A stretch of DNA of 64,000 nucleotides, from contig JAKSGN010000002.1 of NCBI GenBank assembly GCA_024180945.1, positions 682,001 through 746,000 of the forward strand, read 5' to 3'. The position numbers and the translations under genes were made by a program. Numbering within the stretch: the first letter of the stretch is position 1; every line of letters starts with the position of its first letter. Shown here piece by piece: positions 10,822 to 22,460 of the stretch. Origin of the DNA: Macrophomina tecta. Lineage: Eukaryota; Ascomycota; Dothideomycetes; Botryosphaeriales; Botryosphaeriaceae. A model generated the notes under the pieces. It was not told where the DNA came from. It did not search any database and saw only the letters and a program-made list of their open reading frames with translations.

Positions 10822-12427
10822 TCAGAATCCCTGCTCTCGGTGCCACTTCTCCTGCCACCCAGGAAACAGCGGATAATCATCCAACGTCTGCTCCTCCCAG
10901 GCATCCGGTATGAGGCCCTTCTCGATCTGCTCCTTGCGGAACTGCTCCATCGCCGGCACAACAATGTGCTCCGTGTGCCACGTATTTTTGTACTCCATGA
11001 GGTTTTTCTTGCCATCCTTGACGATCTTGAGCAACAGGCTGGGGACGTACGGCTCGTCACGGAAGGTGGCGACAGGGGTGAAGAGGGCTTTGAAGTTGAA
11101 GACGATGCCGCCAGAGAGGGGCAGGCGCCGCAGTGTCTGCCAGTCGACGCGCAGGTTCATGCGTGACAGGTCGAGGGACGGGTCTTGGACATCACGGTAC
11201 TTCTCGTGCGGGTCTCCGGCGGGCATATAAAGCGGTTCGTCGACTTCGAGGCCCCAGGAGCCGCGTTGTATGGCCTTGTCGGTGGGTTTCTTGGCAAAGT
11301 ACCTGTGGAGGGGGTTTTGTTCAGTAAGAGGAAGAAAGCTTCATAACGGATCTGAGGCTTGGATTTACCTGTCCATCGAGAAGCGCATCTTCTCCTTGTA
11401 GTCTGGGATTGGCTGATGGATCTCGTCCAATCGCATGCCCATTTTGGTTCCGAGATCCCAGCCCAGCGAGCTGCACACAACGCCGCCGCGGAGGTAGTAA
11501 TAACCGGTCTTGTCATCCCGCAGTGTAATAGCGAAATCCTCGGGAATGTTGTTCATGATGACCTCGAGCGGGGGCTCATTCTTCAGATCGGAGGTAGTGT
11601 CAAGGATGCCATTACGGAAGATCATCTTGTCCTTGTCCAGGCTGAAGTAGTGTGGGTACCGTGCCAGTAGGAATTGCAAACACATCTCCATCAGTTCCTT
11701 ACAGGCCAGCTCGCATCCAGGGAGACAATCAAGGACGCGCTTGCCGACGCGCTTGTAGATGTCCTGGCGCTGCTTGATACGCGCGGCATACGTGCTCTCG
11801 AGCTCGAGCCACCAGTCCGAGTCCATCTTGCTAAATGCTGTTGGTCATGGCAATTGTCAGAGTTGAGTGCCGAACAGGATGGGTAATCTAGAATCACTCA
11901 CACATGGTCTGATGATACACCCAGCGAAAAGGACGGTATGGCTTCGGCTTGGCCTTATTGATATCAAATTCTGGATACGCCTTGGGCAGAGGCACGCCGC
12001 TCAAAGCAGCGTAATCTGGGAAGTCACCAAGAGCCTTGATTTCGTGGTTGGAAAACTCAGTGGCCGTGTACACGGTCCGGGTGGTGGTGAATATATTCTC
12101 GTCGAGCGCCTGCGGCGTTTTCTTCTCTGGAGACCGCGCCAGCTGACTCAGAGGCATTTGGAACTTCGTTGAGGCATCCTTGACCTCGGCGAGCATGAAT
12201 CGGCGGGAAGGCGGGTAGGTGTCGGAATAGTCGGGCTGATCGGACCTGCTGGCTGCTTTTCCAGGCGAAAGCGAGCGTGGAGGAGTGCCCGCGGTGGAGT
12301 CTCGTCTCCTTCCTTGAAGCCCCAAACGAGAGAGGAGGAGGTGCCGCTGGCTCTTGTTGGAAGCGAGGTAGGTGACGGTGGTGATTAGGAAGGCCAACGC
12401 AAGCGCAAGCGGCAGGAGAGCGGCCAT
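10822..12427 (-). CDS. Membrane-anchored DUF3445 protein, heme-dependent oxidative N-demethylase-like
   Basis: Three exons, complement of 10822-11302, 11369-11830, 11904-12427 (introns 66 and 73 nt); 488 residues. Residues about 3-22 form a membrane anchor (MAALLPLALALAFLITTVTY). The rest matches the DUF3445 family: a middle region with EVIMNNIPEDFAITLRDD, then GGVVCSSLGWDLGTKMG, IHQPIPDYKEKM, FSMDRYF and QRGSWGLEVDEPL. DUF3445 contains the alpha subunit of bacterial heme-dependent oxidative N-demethylase, which removes methyl groups from secondary amines. Fungal members are mostly uncharacterised, so substrate and even chemistry are inferred. It lies between a flavin monooxygenase and a reductase on the same strand. 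A TATATAA element lies 174 bp upstream of the ATG. The first intron uses GTGTGA; a GTGAGT one codon-phase away would break the frame. Confidence 0.82.
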
Positions 12428-13612
12428 GGCGTCTGGGAGGCGAAGAGACAGAAAGCAGAGAATGGCACAAGATATGTTGACTCGAAACCCAGAGACTCGG
12501 ATCCAAGGCAGCCGGAAGGGAAGGAACGGAGGAGATTGGCCGGGACACCTCGTTCACACTGCTCAATGGGATGAAGCTGTACAACTTGCGGCTGTGCGGC
12601 TTATATAGCGCACTACACGCATTCAATGGACGTCTGGGGCAAATGACATTGATAAGAAGCTTATCATCCTGCGCGGGCGGGGTGGCTAGAGATCAGGCAT
12701 GCTCAAGATAGCATAGGGCGGGGCGGCCTGGGAAAGAAAAGGAAAGGGCTCTCGAGAACAGCACACAACGGCATGGGAGAGCAGGGGAGCATGGGAGTGG
12801 ACTTGCTATCCGCAAGAGGGACGGCGTGCGACCAGGTTGGGCGGCCTACCCCAGCTGTTGCCCAGCGGCTTGATTGCGCCTAGCGTGATTCGCCTGCACT
12901 ATGCCGCTCTTGGTATACATTTCCCCTCCGACCTCCAGACTCCACAACCATCACCGCGACCTCTGATTCCTGCTGATCTTGCACTTATCGCGCCGCTCGA
13001 CTCCTTCCAGCCCGCACTATCGCCGCAATCGGCCAAATTTCCCGCCGCCGAGCGAGGCACAACACCAGGACACCGTCATGTAAGGCTGCCAAGCTGTCGC
13101 GTTACACCCCGGGAATTACTCCGTCCTGCCCCGGCCCTCATGATCATAGCCTGCAGAGATAGGCGATGCGGTCAGTGTAAATATGGCTTACTTCGCACAA
13201 ACCTGTCGAACGTCAGGCCATCCGACCGAGCTCGAATAGCAGCCTGTCTCCACGAGAAGCCCGTCATCCTCATTTCGGCAAAGCAAACATCCCGGGCGTT
13301 CACGTGCATTGAACTGGCCCTGTCGTGAGACGGCGACGTGTGGACAAAACTCAGCCAGAACGGTTGATACTCGTGCCGACCCGAGCTCCGAGTTCCGTGG
13401 AAACAATCGACCTCGTCTCAATGCCAGTTCTGGTATCTGAAACGTTTCCGCTGCCTGCTATATCCTGTCTGTGCTGATAAGACGTATCAAGACTGATCAT
13501 CGTGCGGAGAGAGCAGAGAGCTCGCACTGGCCAACGGTTTCGTCATGGATCGAGCAGACTGAAAAGGGTTCATAGCTCCAAAGCTACCTCGTACCTCGTC
13601 TCGTCTACTTCT
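12428..13612. other. Intergenic, promoter of the DUF3445 gene and 3' side of the reductase
   Basis: No convincing gene. The longest ORF (163 codons, plus strand, 12837-13328) has no domain and lacks supporting neighbours. Confidence 0.4.
12601..12607 (-). promoter_or_regulatory. TATA box candidate for the DUF3445 gene
   Basis: Reads TATATAA on the minus strand, about 174 bp upstream of the start codon at 12427. Position and sequence fit a core promoter; no transcript data. Confidence 0.4.
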
Positions 13613-15255
13613 CTACAGGCTGATGACAACCTTCTTGGCCGAGACGCCTGCCTGCTGCTTGTCAAGCCCCTCTTGTACCTTTTCCAGTCCTTTGCCGACC
13701 ACCAACGGGTCTGGCTTAGCCTTGAACTGGCCGCTCGCCAACGCCTCAGGAATGAATTTGCGCCACACAGCATCACCAACTTCCTTGTGCTGAAGAGCAA
13801 TCGAGATTGCAAAGACTGGCGGAGATTTTCTGGTCAGCTGTCGACACAGGATAGTATTGGAATACGAAAGCCAAGAAATACAGTCGTGCGGATTTGCCGA
13901 CTCACCATGCTTGTGCTCGCTTGTCTTCGTCAAGCCCTCTGGCGGCGGAAGTACCACGGCTACAGGAGAAGGACCCAATTTGTCGGTGACGGCACCGATG
14001 TGCTTCAATGAGCCTGGCTCAGAGATAGCATCGTATGCACCGGCGAACTTGCCGCCTTGCTGCTCAATGGCGGCAAGGATCTCGTCTACCACGTTGGATG
14101 AGTTGTAGTCGATCACTGCGGCCGCACCCAGCGACTTTACGAAGTCATGGTTCTTGCTCGAGGCTGTGGCCACCACTTTCAGGCCAGATGCAGCAGCCAG
14201 CTGAATTGCCGTCGCACCGACGGACGATGACCCACCCCAAACGAGCAAAGTCTGGCCCGTGGGCTGCGGATTGGTCGAAGGGTACGGCAGTGCCAGATGG
14301 GTTTTCTGGTAGAGACCAGCCGAAGCAGTCGAGATGGCGAGCGGCAAAACGGTGGCTTCCTCGAAGCTCAGAGAGTCCGGGATCGGCGAGACCAGGATCT
14401 CGAAAGTCTTGCTGTACAGCTGAAAAGCCGCACTCGCCGTGTCTCCAGTGCTCAGGCTAACCATGTGGCTGCGGTTCGTTTCAGCGTGTCAGCAAACCAT
14501 GTCCTCTTGCCAATGGACGCCAGCGTAGCATGCAATGCTTGCAGGATTGCCGCCTGCCGGAGATGGAACGCACCCAATTACCCGCTGGCCCTTCTTCAGA
14601 CGGTCAACACCTTCCCCCACCTCTTCGATCGTGCCGGCGACATCGGTGCCCAGAATGCTGGGGTATTGCTTGATGAAGAGACCTGTATGCGTGTCAGCCA
14701 CTCCGCTTCTCGGGTGTTGAATTTCTTTCATTCCAGCGCTTGATTGGCGAATTGACGAAAAAGAATGCCCCGCGATATCTGGTACCGCAAATAGGTCTTA
14801 TCGCTCGCATTTGCTGACGTGTGACGCAGGAACCGCGGTAGAATCACACGCAGCCAAGAATACAATATTCGGGTGGACAACTCAGACAGTGCCGATATAA
14901 CGTACCAGCCTTCTGGATCTTCCAATCGACAGGCTGCATGAGGCGTTAGCAATTACTGCGTGATACGCGGTCGGTCGCCGATAGATCGTGGTGTAATGCA
15001 TCCCGCCGCGGGCTGAAGGATGCCTGAGTGTTATTGCAGGTTGAGATTTCGAGCCCGGATGTGTGCTCAGCATAATGGTAGAATGATTTTGCTTTGGTGA
15101 GGCGACGGGTCCATATGGGAGCCACGTACATTGATAGCGATGGCAGCGTTCTTGATGACGACTTCGCCTGCGCCGGGCTTTGGATCGGGGGCCTCCGACA
15201 CCTTGAGAGGCTTGCCCTTGGGCTCGGTAATCCAGGCAGCTTGGTTCTTGGACAT
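13613..15255 (-). CDS. Zinc-independent medium-chain dehydrogenase/reductase (quinone- or enoyl-reductase-like)
   Basis: Five exons, complement of 13613-13815, 13906-14468, 14574-14682, 14906-14933, 15130-15255; 342 residues, phases consistent. The fold is the GroES-like N-terminus (PVDWKIQKAG at about 43-52, ILGTDVAGTIEEVGEGV) plus a Rossmann domain with LLVWGGSSSVGATAIQLA (about 162-179) for NADPH. The Cys/His zinc ligands of alcohol dehydrogenases are absent, placing it with quinone oxidoreductases and trans-acting enoyl reductases such as those of fungal secondary metabolism. Exon 4 holds about half of the protein; exon 2 is only 28 nt. The two introns at 14683-14905 and 14934-15129 (223 and 196 nt) are long for this window. 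Its role in the redox block is unknown. Confidence 0.87.
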
Positions 15256-16535
15256 TGTGTTCTCGGGCAGATGTGATAGGGTTTGACGGTCGTGATAGAG
15301 GGTAATCAGGTTTCTGTTGTGGTGTAAGATGGGAGAAGGATGTGATCATTTTTCAAGGCGGGGCATCCGCAGATGATGCAACACCGAGGCGGGGCAGGCT
15401 GCCTTACTAATTCAATGCATTCATCCATCACAGTACGAGGCCACTAGCGTTATTTGACCTGATCATGGTGCGATATTCGTTGCTTCTTTCGCACATCTAA
15501 CCTTCTCGGACTCGCCCAGGCGTGGCTCCGAAATCCTCCAGCCCTGGCGCATGCCATTGGATTGCTAAGCGGCCTTTCTGAAGTTTTGCGGACAGTACGT
15601 GTCGGACATATCGAGCTGGCCAGGTGAGCGCTGCGAGCTGATGACGAGATGTACTGGGGATGGGAGCCGCGAGGGGGCTTAGCCTCGGCCCCGCTGACCT
15701 TAGTAATGGCAGCGTATCTCCGCCCTAATCCCCGCCACCCGTCCCGCTCATGCAGAAGAGACGGATGCACTTCCTCATAAGGCGCATGTGGATTATGTTG
15801 CGAGCCATCGTGGCTGTCATGCAGACTAGCTGACAAAACTCATGTGGAGGTGGATTATTGTTGTGCTGGATCTAGCATGCCCTTCAACGTCAGGTCTTCC
15901 CTGCAGAAACAAAATATTTGAGTCAAACAAGTGCTGAATTTAGGGATGCACTGGGGTAAGCATATTTAGGCACCGATTGCGTTCAGGCTCGCGAAAGCTT
16001 CCTGAGAGACAGCAGCGCTGCCGTAAGATTTTTCCGAACCGCTTGCGTGCAGGCTTTGTGTAACACCACAGGACTAAATCGGAACCAGAGAATGCAGGTC
16101 TTGTAGATACCCTCGCGGCGTCAGTGTTTCAGAAGCGGGCTTAATTACTGCATCATCCATTGATTCGGAAACTCCGCAAGAGATAGGGGCCAATCGAGAC
16201 GAGGATTGACAGAATTTCTCGCAGCCTATCGCAATTTTGTTGCGCGTTGAGGCACGGGACGTGCCTGATTTGACGAGAGAAGTATGTAAATTTAGTTCTT
16301 CATCGGACATGGCATGAATCGTGCTCCCGTTCACCAACCTTGTCGCTAATAAGCTTCCAACACCACTGCGTCTATTCCTGCTTTCATTCCTGTCAGGCGT
16401 GGATCGCGTCGGCGCCACGGAAGAAGAGGTCATATAGCAGAAGAGCCTGAAAACAAGGGCGCAATGTTTAGCCGGAGTATGCTTCATGTTTTTCTTTTTC
16501 GGTTTTATCGCATCGGCCGCAACAAGCAATATAAG
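15256..16535. other. Intergenic with one weak minus-strand ORF
   Basis: An ORF of 151 codons (minus, 16074-16529) starts seven bases downstream of the next gene's stop codon. It has no domain, and I cannot support it as a gene. Nothing else seen. Confidence 0.3.
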
Positions 16536-17297
16536 TCATGACTCGACTTGATTCGACAGAAAGCAAACACGCCGATGCTGCCACGGCCGGCTCTCATTGG
16601 ACGCCGAAGGCAAGCCGGCTGAACGACTTTGCTCCCACGGATTGGACCGTAAGGGATGGGGGTGATCATACGGCCATGCGGGAATCATCGTCCTTGTACA
16701 CGACAGTGACATCGGACCATGTGCCCCGTTGCATCGTTCGCAGTCAACCGTAACCCAGATTGGGGATGGAGGCTCGGGTGTGTCCTGCTTAGACTTGCAC
16801 TGGTGCGAATCCGAGCCGAAACTTGGTTGCGATTCCGCATAATCCGGTCCTGACGCTGTTGGCGTTGGAGGGAGCGGCACAGACGCTTGCACGTGTGTAA
16901 AGCTCAACGGCGCGAATATTGGCGAGGACGTGGCCTGGGGTCCGCTGCGCGTAGCGAAGGATGCTGAGAATCGGGTCAGGACTTCGTTGGAATGCACTCG
17001 CCTCAGAAGCGAATGCACTGTTGACTGGCGCCGGAGCCGAGCGGCCTTTGGCTTTCGTGGTAAGCTTTTCTCCTCGAACTCATTGCTCAACCGTTGCTCT
17101 AGCTCAAGGTTCTCGCCTCCCCCCTCTTGATCTTGCTCCTCCGAGCTTCTCAGCCTCCTTGGCACCATTGTATCGAACGAACGACACGCCTGAGTGAATC
17201 TCTGATACATGGATTCTGGTCTTCTCCGCACGTCCCCATATCTTGGGTGAGGATCGGAAGGAGAGCTCATTCGTGAGATGAAATTTGACGATGTCAT
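16536..17297 (-). CDS. Hypothetical Ser/Pro/Arg-rich protein
   Basis: An uninterrupted frame of 253 codons from an ATG at 17297. I do not recognise it. It is polar and probably disordered: an Arg-rich N-terminal half (VPRRLRSSEEQ, KAARLRRQSTVHSLLRRVHS), a Pro/Ser middle (PLPPTPTASGP), and one short region that looks more ordered near residue 180 (WVTVDCERCNGAHGPMSLSC). Length and the absence of a competing gene on the other strand argue for coding; the composition alone could produce such a frame in GC-rich DNA. No signal peptide or membrane segment. The real gene may have further exons. Confidence 0.45.
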   Translation of the reverse strand: MTSSNFISRMSSPSDPHPRYGDVRRRPESMYQRFTQACRSFDTMVPRRLRSSEEQDQEGGGENLELEQRLSNEFEEKSLPRKPKAARLRRQSTVHSLLRRVHSNEVLTRFSASFATRSGPQATSSPIFAPLSFTHVQASVPLPPTPTASGPDYAESQPSFGSDSHQCKSKQDTPEPPSPIWVTVDCERCNGAHGPMSLSCTRTMIPAWPYDHPHPLRSNPWEQSRSAGLPSASNESRPWQHRRVCFLSNQVES

Positions 17298-19034
17298 TGC
17301 GCAGCAGAAAAAGCCGCTCTTTATGGGCTTGACCTACCTGAAAGACAAACTACGCCGGTGGAACATCTTCACGACGGCGGTGAGAAGATGCTGGTCTAGC
17401 CCATACGTCTCAAAGGACAGCAATGGAGGCCCTCCTCCGTTCAAACGTGGACATTGAGACATGTTTGGAAACCTGTTTCGGATCAAAGACACGGGCAGTC
17501 GAAGCCCAGTGCGTTCGAGAGGTCCATAAAGAAAGCTGTTTGGAGCGATCGGAGATGCCAGATAATAGATGAGCTCATAATCCTCGGCCAAAGCTATGAG
17601 ATCTGATCTCTTGAATGGTGATACGCGAGGACGGTGGAGACCACAGCGCCCTAGACACGGTGGCACGCCGAAATAGCGTAACCAACGGATGCGGTGCAGT
17701 ACTTGGCGCTACCTGTCATGGAGCAAACAGACGGACGTGCGCAGAGTTACGGCAACCAGCCGGACATGCGACGTGACTTTATAATTGCCTTTGCACGACG
17801 GAATGACAGCTTCCACAGTGGAATTCAATATTGCCACGATCGCCCGGTCCATGGCAAGATCGGTCGGCGACATAGACTCGGGTCCATGGAAGGGCGGCGA
17901 GGTTCGGGCCTGCGCTTTGTGCCGTGTCTGGGCCAGAGCTATCGAATCCATAGTGTTGGCCGCCGAGGGCGAGAAACCGAGGCGAAACGACAGCGGTGGC
18001 ACCAGGGCTCAGCAGCACGCTGCAGTCAGCCATGCAGCTGGCACTGTAACAGACAAGGCAGGTCGTCTGAGACGAAAGTCTCGGGGGTCTGCACCGCAGC
18101 CACTCAGGGCGCGCTCGGACTCGCGAGCCAGAGCCAGCGGCGGACGCGAGCGAGGCTGGCACTGGCTGCTGCCGAGATGTCTGCACGGCGGCTAGCGGCA
18201 GCGCGCTGACGACGAGACAGCTGCAGGCACAACCGGACAAGCTCAGCGACCAGGCCACTTTGGGTCCCGGGCGACTGCTGTCTTCTGGGGCTGCTGGGCG
18301 ATCGGCCTGCTGTGAGCAGGCTGTGACTGGGCCTGTGTCGCCCAGCGTTATTCTCCGACAGGCGCAGGCGCAGGCGTCCGAAAGCTGGTGGAGCCTTGCG
18401 CGGAGCGCCACCGGGAACGGTACGGTGATCCGCCGCAGCTGGAATTGTAGAGCCGGGGCGCGCGCGTCGCTGCGCCTGGCGATGCGACAGCGCGAGCGAG
18501 CTGCCGGCGGGCAGGCGGGCAGGCGGGCGGACGAGCGAGCAATGCGTTGGGGCGCCGGGGGCCGCCTTGGCTGGATGCGTGGTGTATGCGCAGCCGGAGG
18601 AGGAAGAAGGAGGAACGCAGGCTGTGGAATTCGTGGTTCCCCACGAAAGCGTTGCGGACAGGGGGGCGCGCAAGCTTACTTTCCGGCCGGCTCCTAAAGA
18701 TAGCTGGCGCACTGATGATCGAAGTATTGCTGGAATGCCAAATGCCAGAGCAGGAGCGAGGCCCAGATGCGAGGCATGCGGCCCGTCACTGCTTGCCTCT
18801 GACTTGCTGCTGTGCCATAAACGCGCCGCCTCCCCACGCCCAGCGCGTTTCATGCTCTCCGGTTTCATGTGCGAGCACGAACGCCTGCCCTCCCGCTCCA
18901 CCAACTCCCCTCCATTCCTACCAAGCGCAGCCCGGTAGCACATCCATCCACCAGTTCGCTCCAGCACCGCGTTTACTCTTCCCTCCGTGCTCCCGGCCAC
19001 GGCCCAGCACTGCAGCTCCACCCCCTCCGCAGCC
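17298..19034. other. GC-rich intergenic stretch
   Basis: 1.7 kb with many overlapping open frames on both strands, all Arg/Ala/Ser-rich and without domains. I read these as effects of high GC content. The right end holds the promoter and C-rich leader of the gene at 19035. Confidence 0.35.
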
Positions 19035-20984
19035 ATGAAGCGCAAGTTCTCGCTCAATCTCGCGCCCATTGTGAGCACCCACCCACCGCACTTCCCCGTG
19101 CCCGCGCCCGCGCTGATGTCCTGCCCCCAGAAGGTGCCCTCCAAGCAGGAGAACCGCGCCCTCAAGGAGTCGCTGGCCACGCGCGACATCTCTACGCCCT
19201 CGTCGCCCGATGTCAACCGCCGCATTCTTTCGCCCAAGATCGAGGCCGAGCTGCGCGCTGCCTGCGAGGCCGTCCTCAACGAAGACGGCAATTCGTATGG
19301 CGCCGCTGCCGCTCTGCAGGCCCAGGAGGCCAGCATGGATTTCTTGGCCCTCCAGCGCTCGCTGAAGGCCATGGAGCAGACACAGCGGCACAGCAGTCAC
19401 CGACGCACAGGAAGCCACCCTCCCCCGAATCCCTTGCCGCGACGGGACGTCCAGCCATCCGAGCACATTGCGCGTCTGCCTTCCAACGCCTTCGCATATA
19501 AGCCAGACGCGGCCTTGCAAGACCTTTTTCCGGAGCCAGGCCCGTATCCTATTCATGCCAACATGAGCCGTCGCAGGGAAGGTCAGAGTGCCGCGTATGA
19601 CACCAAGTCCTCTCGCAATCCGTCCGGTAGACACCGGGACTATAATCAGGATCATCCAACCTCCAGGCCCGCAGGATACGACAGGCCAAGCACAGCCCCC
19701 ATTGGTAGAGGGGTCGACTCGCCAGACACAAACCATTCGACGCCCATGAGCGCTTCTACCATGGATCACCACCGCAACAACGCCTCCACCGCCATGACAT
19801 CGGCTGACCCCTCCAGGACATCGAAGCGTAATTCGCACCACATGTTCAGCGATGAAGATGCTGCGTCGCGCGCGGATGCCGCGGCGTCCTCGTGGATGAG
19901 GCACGAGTGCGAGCGCCGCAAGGACGGTGACGCGAATCGGCGTCCTTCGACTAGAACGAGCAGGGCTGCAAGCGTAACGAAAAGCATCAAATCGGAGATC
20001 AAGGAATATTTCAGACCAGGATCATCTGGGCTGAGTCGAGCAACCTCAAGGGAATCCCTCCGCAGCCGGGGCTCGGACGCGGCTGCTGCCCAAGCTTCGG
20101 GAGCACATGGGTGGCGCAGCTGGAGCTTGCAACGGAGGCCAAGTGACATCAGTCTGAACAGCCGATCCTCCAGCATGAGAGGTCGTAATGACGTAAGGAC
20201 CAAGGAGAACAAGAAGGAAATCAACCTTAATCGAGAGCTGCCTCCCCTGCCGAGCCTAGACCAGTGGAAAGAACCGGAAAAGAGCGCGCCCGCGCACTAT
20301 GTTTCCGCACACACGCCGACCAGCCCGAAGCATATTGCAAACTTGATGCAGTCACCCCCCAGGGTCCGCACCAGGAGCACTCACATTGCTCACCAGCAGT
20401 CAGTAGAGAGGAGACAACGGCGACCGGATGATGTAACCCGTAAAACCTCTGTGCAACAACAACCACGGCCTGGAGCCCGAGCCGTCGGCTCCGACCCAGA
20501 AGTGCCGATGCATTTCCACGCACGAACAGAAGATTCCCTCGCCCGGGACCTTGCTCAGTCCCATGAACTTATGTCCATGAGGTATGGGACTAGCAGTGAC
20601 GCCATCAACAGCAGCCCCTCACTAGTGGACAGCGGGCACACACCTGAGGAGGAGCAGAGTCGCAAGCCGAGCATGAAGATCAGTATAGACCACTTCCGTG
20701 GTGACGCGCCCAACTTCAGTAAGAAAATCAGCGCGGAGAAGCTGGTGCAGCAGCGCGGACAGGAACAGCGCTACAGATATAAGGCGGAGATAAAGGCAAA
20801 CAACACGCTGGCGGCCAAGCCGGCCGGAAACGCCAAAGGCCTGAAGAAAATGTTCAGTCATCTGGGATTGGGAGGGAAGAGGGAGAAGAAAGAGACGTGG
20901 ATGGATAAGTTCGAGAAGAACGGCGTCAAGGGAGGAGTTTTGGTCCACGATGAAGCGGCCGGCGCGCCTGTCGTCCGGTACTGA
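19035..20984 (+). CDS. Large disordered basic protein of unknown function
   Basis: ATG at 19035 (GCAGCCATG). A 60-nt phase-0 intron is likely at 19071-19130 (GTGAGC to CCCCCAG, with CTGAT before the acceptor); spliced length is 629 residues, 649 if retained. The N-terminus (MKRKFSLNLAPI, then KVPSKQENRALKESLATRDIS, LSPKIEAELRAACEAVLNED) and C-terminus (KGLKKMFSHLGLGGKREKKETWMDKFEKNGVKGG) look conserved; the middle is Ser/Arg-rich low complexity with RPGSSG and SRATSRESLRS-type runs that could be phosphorylation sites. I recognise the style of a conserved fungal protein but no named domain. Role, partners and location unknown. Confidence 0.75.
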   Translation: MKRKFSLNLAPIVSTHPPHFPVPAPALMSCPQKVPSKQENRALKESLATRDISTPSSPDVNRRILSPKIEAELRAACEAVLNEDGNSYGAAAALQAQEASMDFLALQRSLKAMEQTQRHSSHRRTGSHPPPNPLPRRDVQPSEHIARLPSNAFAYKPDAALQDLFPEPGPYPIHANMSRRREGQSAAYDTKSSRNPSGRHRDYNQDHPTSRPAGYDRPSTAPIGRGVDSPDTNHSTPMSASTMDHHRNNASTAMTSADPSRTSKRNSHHMFSDEDAASRADAAASSWMRHECERRKDGDANRRPSTRTSRAASVTKSIKSEIKEYFRPGSSGLSRATSRESLRSRGSDAAAAQASGAHGWRSWSLQRRPSDISLNSRSSSMRGRNDVRTKENKKEINLNRELPPLPSLDQWKEPEKSAPAHYVSAHTPTSPKHIANLMQSPPRVRTRSTHIAHQQSVERRQRRPDDVTRKTSVQQQPRPGARAVGSDPEVPMHFHARTEDSLARDLAQSHELMSMRYGTSSDAINSSPSLVDSGHTPEEEQSRKPSMKISIDHFRGDAPNFSKKISAEKLVQQRGQEQRYRYKAEIKANNTLAAKPAGNAKGLKKMFSHLGLGGKREKKETWMDKFEKNGVKGGVLVHDEAAGAPVVRY

Positions 20985-22460
20985 GAGCACTGCGGATCGA
21001 ACGGTGGTGTTCGGGCAGTTTCTCAGGCGTACTTTGCATGATGCTTTGGGTTTGTTTGCTATGGTCTGATCGGACCGCGATGGGAAATGCTATTGGAGTT
21101 GGGTAGATACCCTTTATCAATTGTTAGGAGTTGGCAGAATCAGAGAAACGAATTCTCGAACACATGTGCATGGCGATTGGCCTCGGAATGGAGTGCCAAA
21201 GCTGATGGGCCCAGAAGGGTGGAACGGCGGCGTCGGCAGGCCGGCTTACGCATCTTTGTGCGAGTTTGACCCCCTTGTCGACTGCAGATCTTTTGCACAC
21301 CCTCAGCGCATACTCGCCAGGAAGTGGACGGTCAGCACGAGGGACATGTGCGGCGGCGCATGATGAACACAGAGGGTGCCACAAACAGCGCCTTGCTTCT
21401 GGAAGTATTCTATAATGTACCAGGACATGTGCGAGACAGAAGGGAAGCTGGGCAATGATGTGTCGCGTTCGAGCGTGCGGGGCTGGTGATTGGGCGGCCT
21501 CAGTCGCCGTAGCGCCATTGGCAGGTGCCGGAATGGCATCCGACGCTCACGGCTGGCAGCACTCGTCGAGCGCTTTGCGTGAATCGGGTATGGTCGCACG
21601 GCAGCGCCAGGGGCCAAACGCATGTCGAGGAGCTTGCAGACAACCACACTCCTCTGCGACCGCACACGCACGCCATGTCCAGCTTCAGGCGTGGCCTCGG
21701 CGGAGCGGTCCACGCAACAGCCAGCGCGGGAATGGATGACCCATGGCAGCTCACACGCATGATTCTCGGCTGGCATCACCGTCCGCGCAAGTACGGACCG
21801 GAGGCACCTAAGATCAGAGCTGCGCATATCATGCTCCATGAGGACAGAAACTTCTTGTTTTGCTCCTGCCGTGCAAGCATCCCGCAACAGGCCCGCCCGG
21901 GCCAGAAAATGACGTTCCCGCGGCCTGCTCGTCCAATCTTGCCGCCTCGATGCGGATCAACACTGGGATGCCTTCGTTTGCTCGCTTTCCATTGACTGCT
22001 TTCCCTCCGCCTGCTTTGCTGTGCCTCTGCCTCTCTATGTTCGCGCCCATCATCTCCCATTCTGAATTAGATTCTTTCTCTGCTTCCCGCTGTCGTCCAG
22101 CTCACTCATCACGCAAGCCTATTCCGCCACACGCAACCCTTTAAGCAATGGACAATGCCGCTTTCTCTGGCTGCCCACTTTGGACTTGAAATCCTACGGA
22201 GCTAGCTATCGTAGCCTCCCATCTCCGAGCCGGCTTCCTTCTTTCACACTCACAGCTGGAGATTACCCCCCATCACCCTTCTTCAGAAGCTCACTTACAC
22301 CCGCTCAGTCCAACCCTAACCGGATCGGACCGGACGAACGCTTACTGCTACCCCACCGACCACCTCGCCTGAACAACCTCATCTCCAAACGGCTGTCTCT
22401 ACCTCCGACGCCCGCACCCTCGCCCTCGAGAGCCGCCCCATTGACAGCAAAAAAGGTGAG
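20985..22460. other. Intergenic
   Basis: About 1.5 kb without a supported gene. Directly before 22461 a TTG-started plus frame (from 22180) is Ser/Pro-rich and ends in the next gene's shadow; the only nearby ATG (22148) meets a stop after 13 codons, so I treat this as 5' UTR. Confidence 0.35.

Noticed and set aside
18104..19372. 422-codon minus-strand open frame
   Set aside because: Arg/Ser/Ala-rich, no domain, and it overlaps the start of the better-supported plus-strand gene at 19035; expected in GC-rich DNA.
18918..19904. 328-codon minus-strand open frame
   Set aside because: Lies antisense to the coding part of the 19035 gene; composition mirrors that gene.
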